Part shown: positions 23,201 to 30,004 of the stretch, piece after piece | Layout: each line of letters begins with the position of its first letter | Position numbering within the stretch: the first letter of the stretch is position 1 | NCBI RefSeq assembly: GCF_002878395.1 | Contig: NC_061119.1 | Span: 45,638,695-45,702,694 of the forward strand | Length of the DNA stretch: 64,000 nt | Direction: 5' to 3' | DNA from: Capsicum annuum | Lineage: Eukaryota; Streptophyta; Magnoliopsida; Solanales; Solanaceae | Notes under the pieces: generated by a model | The model's database searches: none | What the model was told of the DNA's origin: nothing | Seen by the model: the letters and a program-made list of their open reading frames with translations, nothing else | Position numbers and translations under genes: made by a program

Positions 23201-26200
23201 ACACATCTCCTTCCTCACCACCCACTCACACCAGTCCCCATAACCCTATTAAGTCACCACATTTCAGTCATCATGAGGAGTCATCTGGACCAGTACTTGA
23301 TAGTGATCTGGGATTTTTCTTGCCATATGATACTTCCCTGAGTCATACATCTCATCATACTAACTCCAGTACACACACTTTATCCACACCTATTAACAAC
23401 GTTCCCTCTACTCCACACTTATCCACTCTTGAAGTTTCTCCAGATAGACCATCTAGATCACACAAGTTACCCTCTTACCTAAAAGATTATGTTTGTACTC
23501 TGCCTAGTCTTTACTCTGTTCCTATCACCTCAACTAGTAATACTGCTAGTTCCCATTCTACCTCACACAGTCCCAGCTCTTCCTTCTGCTCCCATCTTCC
23601 TGCTACTCATCACATATCCCTTAATGCCTTGGCTCCTGATAGTCAACATTTGATCAAAGCTGTTTCACTCGATTGTGAGCCTGTCTCATATGAAGAGACA
23701 ACAAGATTGCCTGCTTGGCAAACAGCAATGGATCAGGAATTTGAAGCACTTCATGCTAACAACACTTGGGATTTAGTCCCTCTTCCACATGGAAAGACAG
23801 CTATAGGTTGCAAGTGGGTGTATAAAATAAAGCACAAAGCTGATGGTAGTGTGGAAAGACTCAAGGCCAGGTTGGTTGTAAAAGGGTACACTTAACAGGC
23901 CGGAATAGACTATACGAAGACTTTTTCACCTGTTGTGAAGATGACAACTGTGAGGACTTTGATTGGTGTTGCAGTAAAAAGAGGGTGGGACATCTTTCAA
24001 CTTGATGTGAATAATGTGTTCCTACATGGAGACCTACATAAGGTGTATATGCAAATCCCACCAGGTTTAGTAGTATATAGAGCTGGTTTAGCATGTAAGC
24101 TGAAAAAGTCCCTATACGGGCTCAAGCAAGCTAATCGACAATGGTATGCAAAGTTGAATGATGCACTATTCTCAAGAGGATATCACCATTCCATGTATGA
24201 CTACTCACTTTTTTACAAAAAGGAAGGCTCTTTAGTGACTTTTGTTACTGTCTACGTTGACGATGTTATCATCACAGGGACTAACTTGGATGAAATTTAG
24301 TCCTTGAAAGATTTTCTTCATCATACTTTTCGGATCAAGTACTTGGGCAAGCATCACTATTTTTTGGGTTTGGAAGTTTTATACGAATCTGATGGTGTGT
24401 TGATCACTCAGAGGAAGTTCACTGCAGACTTGATTAAAGAGTTCAACTGCTCTCATTGCCCCTCTGTGACATCTCCTCTTGATCCTTCAATAAAGTTGAG
24501 AGCTGACATGAGTATTCTTCTCCCCGATCCTGAGTTGTACAGGAAGCTTGTAGGGAAGTTAAATTTCTTAACTGGCACAAGGTTGGACATTGCTTATAGC
24601 GTCCAACACTTGAGCCAATACATGCAGCAACCCAGGGACACCCATTTTAAAACAACTTTTCATGTTCTGAGGTACCTTAAGGGCAATCCCAATTTGGGTA
24701 TTTTCATGTCTAAACAACCAGTCTATACGGTGAATGCTTATTGCGATTCTGATTGGGCGTCATGCCCTAAGTCAAGGAAGTCAGTCAGTGGTTATATTGT
24801 CTTACTTGGGGATAGCCCTATAAGCTGGAAATCGAAGAAACAGTCCACTATTTCCTTGTCATCCGCAGAGGCAGAATATAGATCCTTGAGGAAAGTCGTG
24901 GGTGAGCTGGTATGGCTTACCAGATTACTTGAAGAACTTGATACACCAGCCCCTCTGCCTATACCTGTACATTGTGATATTCAAGCTTCTTTACACATTC
25001 CGTGTACCAAACACATTGAGGTCGACTGTCATTTTGTTCTCAACAAACTTCAGGATGGATTGATTTCTTTACATCACATTCCGACTCATGCTCAGCTCGC
25101 TGACATTTTCACCAAGACATTGAGTGGCATCAAACACTCCACACTCCTAGGCAAGCTGGTTGTGAGTTCCTCACACGTCTACCTTGAGGAGGGGTGTTGA
25201 GATTATTAGCTGATTAGCAGCTAAGATATTTATGTGCCATGTCAGCAGTTAGTTAGTTAGTTAGTTAGTTGGATGGCTTAGGAGGATTAGTGGTAGATTA
25301 GCTGGTGATAGTTGTACAACTATGCACCCTATTTTCGTTTCTATATAACTGATAGGCTAGAGATATTTTCACATTCATTCAGTTCAATATTCATTCAGTT
25401 CAATGAAAAATCCCCAATTGGGTTTTCAATTGTCTCTCCCCTTTCCCTGTTTCAGCTATTTTGCTTCCTTTAGGTTAAAATTTCGTCAGTAGATAGAGTA
25501 ATTGGCGTTAGTTGTGATCCTTTTGCACTTAGTTCACTTGTGGCTTGTTTGGTACCAATAAAAGTTTAAACTTTGGCATGTGAGGAGTTGGTTTTGAAAT
25601 GGAAAAAGGAAATGATTGAAGGTAATGATTCTGTCATGATTTTGAGTAAGTAGCCCTCTAGGCTAGATGTGACTTTTTGAGTTCACGTGCTTCAATTGGG
25701 CTTTCAATACATATTCTACTTGAGTTTTGCATGTGCCATGAGTGGCGAGGTTCTTTGTTAAGTTCTTTTGTCTCTCTTGTGGTCTAGGACATGCCCTAAG
25801 TGTGCTTCAAGGCGAAATTCTAGGTTGCATTTGATTTGAATTATGATTTTAGGTTTTCCTTGAAAAACTTCAGCCTTTATTGTGCCTACCCTTTTAGCAT
25901 GATTACTCTAGTCTACTCGTGAGCTTTTTAACCTTTTCATTTGACAGGACTATTTTGATGCCCCGACTTGTTTAGCACTTGAAGTTACAACTAAGGCCAA
26001 AAGCCTAAGTTTGGAGAGGAGATGGAAGAATTTATTGTGGAAGTTGAATGGAAGTGATATATAAAAGAAAAAAGAAGAAAGTGACAAGGAGAAATGTGAA
26101 TAAATAAAGCTTGATGTGAAATAGAAAGGAAGAAAATAAGAACAAAAAGAAGTATTTAAGGAAAAGAAAGAAGACAAATGACTGATATGTAATACATTGA

Positions 26201-28991
26201 GTATATATTTATTACAAGTGAATTATATTAGAAAAATAGGCATGAAAAATTATAGAGCATTGACTTTTCTCTACTCTAACTATTTTGGAAAAAAGGTGAA
26301 AAGGTAGAGCTTTGAAAAGAAAAGTAACTTGAAATGTGAAATTGAATGGAAGTGATATATAAAAAAAAAAATTGAAAAGGAGAAATGTGAATAAATAAAG
26401 CTTGATGTGAAATCAAAAGGAAGAAATAAGAACAGAAAGAAGTATTTAAGGACAAAAAGAAGAAAAATGATTGATAAAAGTATGAAATTATTGAAGAATG
26501 AAGAAAGTCCCACATTGTTGGTTAATGAGATGAGTGGTCTCTTTATAAAGCCAGAGCAATCCTCCTTCCTTTGAGCTAGCTTTTAGGTGTGAGTTTGGGC
26601 CACGACTTAATTTTTACATGGTATCAAAGCAGGACCCATCTCACCCAATGTTGGGCCCCTAAATTAAAAATTGTGCACGCACCATATGTCCAGTCGTGGA
26701 CGTAAGGTGGTGTGATTGATGGTTAATGAGAGGAGTAGTCTCTTAATAAGGCTTGGACAATCCTCCTCCCTTTGAGCTACTTTTACACGGGCAACAAGGT
26801 GAAAAGGTGGAGCTTTGAAAAGAAAAGTAATTTGAAATTTGAAATTTGAAATTGTAGTGCTTAGGAAGGTCGTAGTCACTCATTTCCCATGTTGATTTCC
26901 TACCTCCAATCAGAAGCGTCCATTACATTTCCACAAGTCCTAAGTGGTTTTGAGCTAGGTGCACCTATATAAGTGGCCATTTACACAAAAGGCAAGCCTA
27001 TGACACCACTTTTGAGCACTTGAACTTCTTTACGAGAGAGAGTGTTAATTCTTCCTATTTAACGCCTCACCTTTGTCTTGAAATGCATATGGTGTGAGTG
27101 GGAATGTGGGATCCTCTTTTGAAAGTAAGGGCTCATGAAAACTTGAGTTGGGAAAATGTTTCTTTTCTCAATTGAAATGCATGAACAAAAAAGAGTCGTG
27201 TGAAGAAAAGACAAATTGTGAAGCTTTAGTGTCATTACTTTGGATTGTTACTTTGACTAGTTTGGTGTTTTAGCACTTGAATGAAAATGGAGCTTTAGAA
27301 AGTTGCACCGACTCATGTCTTTTGGTACCAACCAAAGTGGTGAGTGCTGTGCGTGTATATTGGGTTTATGACTCGGTTGTAGTTGAGCTTTAATTGTTGA
27401 CTTGAGTGCATAGCTGTTCTCATGAGTCTCTAGTCAACGTTTGTGTTTGATTTGTGTGCGGACAAGCAAAAGCTTAAGTTTGGGGGAGCTGATAAGTTGA
27501 CATTTTTGCCAACTTCATCTATCTTTAATGCTAAACTTATGCCCCATTGTGTGATTAATTGAACAATAGTAGTAATGAATAGGTTACAAAAGCAATGACA
27601 TTGTATGATAGAATGAAGTTGGCAAAAGTGCTGACTTATAACTAGTGTCAGTTGTGTGAGGCACATAATAAAGTTATTCTGAGACAATATATACTTTAGT
27701 GGTTTAAAAGGGGCAAGGAATTCCTTTTTCACGAATTCTAGAGGATATGCATTTAAATTTTCTGAAAAAATGAAAGGAAATAAAAGGAAAGAAAACTGGA
27801 AGCACTTAGAGTTGTGTCAAATGCTGTAACTTAAGAGGTCTCAATCTTTTATTACTATTGTTCTGCTCCTATTGAATTTATCCTATGAAGAAAATGTGTT
27901 GCTTAAAACTCGCATTATGTGTACACTTTCTAGCTGCATTTCACCTTTATTGCCCGACTTCAAATGCAGGGCTGCACTGAGTTCAGACAGAGCATGTTTT
28001 TAGCTTGGTTCAGAACCAACCAAGACAAGATCAACGACTGTGTTACTTCACATCTCCATATGCAGTGTTGTGCACTTTTAACTGACAAAACTAAGATAGT
28101 TTCTGACAATTTTCCTGGAACCTGTGCTTTTGATTCAAAAGCTAGAACTTTCAGTAAGTTCTTCTTGCTTGGTTTGAAGATGTCTTAAGAACTATGAATA
28201 ATCTCTTTTAGGATGTAGAAATGTAGTTAGATAATGTAAGATTGTTGAGTTCATCAGATATGCCTTATCTTATATATCCCGTCATTTGTTGTCCTGCTAA
28301 CTTGGAAGAGAGGAATATATATTGAAGATTTATATAGCTGACTCCAACTAGTTTACATTAGATTTCTTCCCTCTTAAGCTATAAAATGGTCTAATTGTGT
28401 ATTTATCCAGAACAGCACCTTTTAGACAAGCATCCCATTCGCTGTTTGCTGAGACGATGCCAAGTCGCTAGTGAAGAGTCAGGAGGAGCTTTGAGTGGCG
28501 AAAGCATCTTGCGAAATGAAGAAACTTTGACTCGAGATTTAAAGACTGCTATTAAAGAGGAGAACTATGCCCAAGCAGCAAAAATCAGGGATAGCCTCCG
28601 GCTTCTCCAGGAGGATAGCAAGGCATCTGTACTAGCAGCAAATGCTCGATTTTACAATGCTTTCAAGACTGGAGATTTAGCTTCTATGCAAGCCCTCTGG
28701 TCAAGGAGCGAAAATACATGCATCGTGCACCCTGGGGTGAGTGGCATATCGGGCTATGATCTTATAATGGGAAGCTGGGAGTTTGTCTGGGCAGAATATG
28801 ATTTTCCACTTGATATAGAGATCAGGGATGTCCAAGTTCATGTTAGAGGTGATCTCGGGTACGTTACGTGCATTGAAATGGTCAAGACAAAGGGTAGCAG
28901 CTGGGGAAAGCAGTTTGCTACTAATGTGTTTGAGAAGGTTGATGGACAATGGTTCATATGTATTCACCATGCCTCTTATATTGACCTGTAA
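14150..28991 (+). CDS. UVR-motif and NTF2/SnoaL-like domain protein, probably plastid-targeted (three coding exons)
   Basis: Coding exons are 14150-14221, 27970-28153 and 28411-28991. Every junction is GT-AG and the phases agree (0, then 1), giving 278 aa. Residues 1-24 ([20 protein letters not shown]...) are Ser/Arg-rich and short of acids, like a chloroplast transit peptide, which may extend into exon 3. Residues about 118-152 ([27 protein letters not shown]) are a UVR motif, a coiled protein-binding hairpin first known from UvrB/UvrC. Residues about 158-275 form a SnoaL/NTF2-like fold: a helix start ([13 protein letters not shown]), the HPG turn, and the final strand [12 protein letters not shown]. 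Plant proteins with this pair of domains exist (an Arabidopsis relative is, from memory, At3g09250), and their function is not established. The first coding exon is placed by splice and phase fit across a 13.7-kb intron, so it is less certain than the rest. If exon 3 were first, ATG 27964 could start a 256-aa form. Confidence 0.82.
14408..16260 (+). repeat. Left arm of the Copia inverted pair
   Basis: Outer edge gtgtagttgtggagaa at 14408. The primer site tggtatcaaagca is at about 14550. Three imperfect leader repeats (ttggaaagatc ... gatgaaggagatgtgattg and relatives) span 14720-15200. A 27-bp tandem duplication (tggcaagaaatgatgtgcc) lies at about 15247-15300. Confidence 0.75.
15805..16232 (+). 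pseudogene. Copia gag start, left arm
   Basis: From ATG 15805 the reading is MSSKT then N-V, followed by a [14 protein letters not shown] motif after a break. Later, 16035-16232 is open and reads through [21 protein letters not shown], a standard Copia gag (UBN2-type) motif. Frameshifts and stops interrupt it, so it is non-functional. Confidence 0.75.
16497..18366 (-). repeat. Right arm of the Copia inverted pair
   Basis: Outer edge ttctccacaactacac at 18351-18366. Minus-strand primer site attggtatcagggca at 18216-18230. The leader repeats span about 17520-18060. A tandem duplication of about 30 bp (aggtctgaacgttaattttg) lies at 17670-17737. Confidence 0.75.
16500..16917 (-). pseudogene. Copia gag start, right arm
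   Basis: On the minus strand ATG 16917 begins [23 protein letters not shown], the undamaged counterpart of the left-arm gag start. It stays open for 76 codons to 16687. Similarity to the left arm then continues with stops down to about 16500 (including aattaaaatcgg). Confidence 0.75.
18367..19979 (+). other. Intron sequence between the inverted pair and the Copia element
   Basis: No family resemblance in any frame; probably ancestral intron DNA. A phrase tttttgggtcatttca is duplicated at about 19829 and 19889, just before the Copia insertion. The last five bases, gtaga (19975-19979), are the Copia target copy. Confidence 0.45.
19980..20251 (+). repeat. 5' LTR of the intronic Copia
   Basis: 272 bp, TG...CA. 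A TATA-like tatataac lies at about 20119-20126. It lacks a 22-bp expansion present in the 3' copy. Confidence 0.92.
20252..20263 (+). other. Primer-binding site, tRNA-Met type (degenerate)
   Basis: tggtatccgaga directly after the LTR; the usual plant Copia site is TGGTATCAGAGC. Confidence 0.7.
20478..22215 (+). pseudogene. Copia gag, broken by a stop and an insertion
   Basis: ATG 20478 opens 132 codons with gag features: a [18 protein letters not shown] motif, then [14 protein letters not shown] and [14 protein letters not shown]. It ends at TAG 20874-20876, where relatives have a glutamine codon, consistent with a C-to-T change. The frame continues ([21 protein letters not shown]) to about 21075, where a segment of about 800 bp intrudes. 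Gag resumes at 21885 with [18 protein letters not shown]. The zinc knuckle [14 protein letters not shown] (CX2CX4HX4C) is at 22174-22215, reached only after further frame changes. Confidence 0.85.
21072..21876. mobile_element. MITE-like insertion inside gag (hAT-type by style, ends approximate)
   Basis: Gag similarity is lost at about 21072 and regained at about 21876. The ends carry short inverted sequence: tcatttgttt at the left and the complement of aaacaaatgcagc at the right. Internal phrases tctgaat / cttaat recur near both ends, and the middle (21270-21600) is rich in cacca and atca. No convincing transposase frame is present. I could not fix an exact target duplication. Confidence 0.55.
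22381..23040 (+). pseudogene. Copia protease and truncated pre-integrase region
   Basis: An open block of 219 codons. The aspartic protease motif [14 protein letters not shown] lies near residues 69-82. The stretch [21 protein letters not shown] fits the end of the protease region. After about residue 190 the sequence has no integrase similarity, and it stops at 23038-23040. Confidence 0.8.
23041..23170. other. Deletion junction with duplicated filler and a GC-rich patch
   Basis: The phrase attccattgtg-attcatgtt occurs at about 22974-22995 and again at about 23064-23085. Between and after these copies lie unusually GC-rich bases (gacgacggcggtggcac; gtcgagacgggttcggcgg) unlike the rest of the element. 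This marks where the integrase region was lost. Confidence 0.6.
23700..25200 (+). pseudogene. Copia reverse transcriptase and RNase H
   Basis: The domain begins [23 protein letters not shown]. It is stopped by TAA after KGYT (23893-23895, probably CAA to TAA) and resumes with [13 protein letters not shown]. The catalytic YVDD box is at about 24254-24265 ([14 protein letters not shown]). A second stop at 24298-24300 precedes [16 protein letters not shown]. RNase H shows [18 protein letters not shown] and [12 protein letters not shown], with the end motif [10 protein letters not shown]. About ten codons that normally lie between the ASLHI and [11 protein letters not shown] motifs are missing in frame. 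The polyprotein cannot be made without repair, so the element is not autonomous. Confidence 0.92.
25195..25488 (+). repeat. 3' LTR of the intronic Copia
   Basis: 294 bp. It carries extra copies of agtt (about 25246-25270) and a duplicated ttcattcagttcaat at about 25374-25402 relative to the 5' LTR. Confidence 0.92.
25494..26491 (+). other. Intron DNA of Gypsy-like non-coding origin
   Basis: No coding frame. The segments 26041-26188 and 26339-26480 are two copies of one purine-rich sequence (both with tggaagtgatatataaaa and aagcttgatgtgaaat), about 298 bp apart. The style resembles the non-coding 3' part of Gypsy elements. Confidence 0.45.
26492..26787 (+). mobile_element. TRIM (terminal-repeat retrotransposon in miniature)
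   Basis: The 5' LTR, about 26492-26618, starts TGAAGAATG and ends TTTTTACA. It is followed at once by the primer site tggtatcaaagcagg. The short internal part contains ccagtcgtggacgtaaggtgg. A shortened second LTR (about 26712-26787) repeats ggttaatgagaggagt and caatcctcctccctttgagc. It has no coding capacity, as expected of TRIMs. Confidence 0.8.
26788..27969 (+). other. 3' part of the large intron
   Basis: No gene. At 27464-27487 the phrase agcaaaagcttaagtttggggg resembles the polypurine tract before a Gypsy 3' LTR. The region ends in the splice acceptor at 27969. Confidence 0.45.
27488..27642. repeat. 155-bp foldback in the intron
   Basis: gctgataagttgacattt at 27488 pairs with the complement of gcaaaagtgctgacttataa ending at 27642; the shared core is ttttgccaacttcat. 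The arms are 30-45 bp with a loop of about 70-90 bp. Confidence 0.7.
27970..28153 (+). CDS. Coding exon 2 of the UVR/SnoaL gene
   Basis: Acceptor ...aaatgcag|GGC in phase 0; donor TTTCA|GTAAGT in phase 1. Residues 25-85 ([18 protein letters not shown]...) are without a known domain and probably finish the transit peptide and linker. Confidence 0.78.
28411..28991 (+). CDS. Coding exon 3 of the UVR/SnoaL gene
   Basis: Acceptor tttatccag at 28410. The first codon is split (A|AA, Lys86). It carries the whole UVR motif and SnoaL-like domain and ends with TAA at 28989-28991. Confidence 0.9.
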
Positions 28992-29722
28992 ATTTGAACA
29001 AGAGAGCTGTTTTAGAGGGAGTGAGAAACGTATATTATCATTGGTTTCGTAACCTATTATTAACGGGTCATATAACAAGCATAATCAGATTAGTAGCATG
29101 TTAATCAGATTATTAGAGAAGTAACTTATCAAAAGGATCGAGTGTTTGGCTAAAATCATTTGAGTAGTGCTTTTGTTAGTCGTTTGTATTTGATCAATGT
29201 TTTCCAAAAGTGCTTTTGCGTGTCAAATTATGAAAAGGACGTTTTACCTTTCAGAAGCTGGGCTTAACTAGCATTAAGAGGAATGATTTAAAGCAATAAT
29301 TTTTTTTTTTTTAGGATAGGTCTCTAGAGTGTCAAATATGTATTGGATTTATCCACAATTCCAAGTAAATGTATAGGCAGAAGTCTCATCGTTTAGTCAA
29401 TTATGGAAACCTCAATAACAGTACGACCATCAGCATTACCTTCGATAAAAACAAAGGAAATGAAATCCAGCCACTGTGTATTCAAGAGTTACTACTTTCT
29501 CTATAGCCTTTTCCACTGAGTTCATTCTATACCTTGCGGCATGACATTATTTCCTAAATATAAGAGAATTTACAGCTGATCAAAGACGTACAAAACGAGA
29601 GGTCGAAGATTAGACTTATTCGAACCACAGATTTTCAGTTTGCGCGATGCAAATAGGAAACATGTGATGCTCAACAAGCTAAAATTGTCTGCTTAAAGTG
29701 ACATTCTTGTTTAATCAGTTTC
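28992..29722. other. Shared 3' region between two convergent genes
   Basis: Contains the 3' untranslated regions of both genes. AT-rich phrases (for example aacctattattaacggg) could hold polyadenylation signals, but no site can be chosen. Around 29138-29215 the phrase aaaagtgcttttg recalls common solanaceous MITE sequence; not resolved. Confidence 0.5.
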
Positions 29723-30004
29723 TTAGATCCTTCCAACAGGCGAGGGGGGTGGAGATGACACATATCTTTGAGGGACTTGTCCTTGGACTGTGGTTGAAGC
29801 CTTAATCCCCCTCATGACATCTGAAGAAGCCTTCTGTCCTTGAGATCCAATTTCGAAGATGTCAGCTAGTTTATGACTAGTCAGGGCAGACACACAGATG
29901 GAGAATGCCTCTAACAAAGGAACTGATGAATCAAATTCGACAGAGTAAAGTCCATTCTTGAGTGGTGCCACACTGAAGATAGGCTTGCTCCTCCTATCTC
30001 CTCC
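29723..30004 (-). CDS. Last coding exon of the DUF3527 gene
   Basis: Begins GGDRRSKPIF in phase 0 and completes the DUF3527 domain. It ends QVPQRYVSSPPPSPVGRI and a stop at 29723-29725. Without this splice, the first exon would run on for only 14 unrelated codons. Confidence 0.9.
   Translation of the reverse strand, partial: GGDRRSKPIFSVAPLKNGLYSVEFDSSVPLLEAFSICVSALTSHKLADIFEIGSQGQKASSDVMRGIKASTTVQGQVPQRYVSSPPPSPVGRI

Larger units (their letters stand above)
19980..25488 (+). mobile_element. Ty1/Copia LTR retrotransposon lacking integrase (5.5 kb)
   Basis: The 5' LTR (19980-20251) and 3' LTR (25195-25488) begin TGTTGAGATTATTAG and end TTTCGTCA. The target duplication gtaga is perfect (19975-19979 and 25489-25493). 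A primer site follows the 5' LTR and the tract gaggagggg abuts the 3' LTR. Domain order is gag, zinc knuckle, protease, then directly reverse transcriptase and RNase H: the integrase core is missing. Several stops break the frame, and a MITE-like segment interrupts gag. The LTRs differ at about 8 sites, all transitions, suggesting a fairly recent insertion. Confidence 0.93.
14222..27969 (+). other. 13.7-kb intron filled with transposable elements
   Basis: Donor GTGAGT at 14222; acceptor (pyrimidine tract, then aaatgcag) at 27969. The intron contains the inverted Copia pair (14408-18366), a 5.5-kb Copia in the sense direction (19980-25488), Gypsy-like non-coding DNA, a TRIM (26492-26787) and a foldback (27488-27642). 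Confidence 0.65.

Noticed and set aside
23861..24094. Minus-strand open frame of 77 codons
   Set aside because: It is the antisense shadow of the Copia reverse transcriptase.
27964..28190. ATG 27964 as start of a separate small gene
   Set aside because: The frame continues in phase through the donor at 28153 to the UVR exon, and the bases before it form a good acceptor, so it is better read as an internal exon. A shorter alternative start remains possible.
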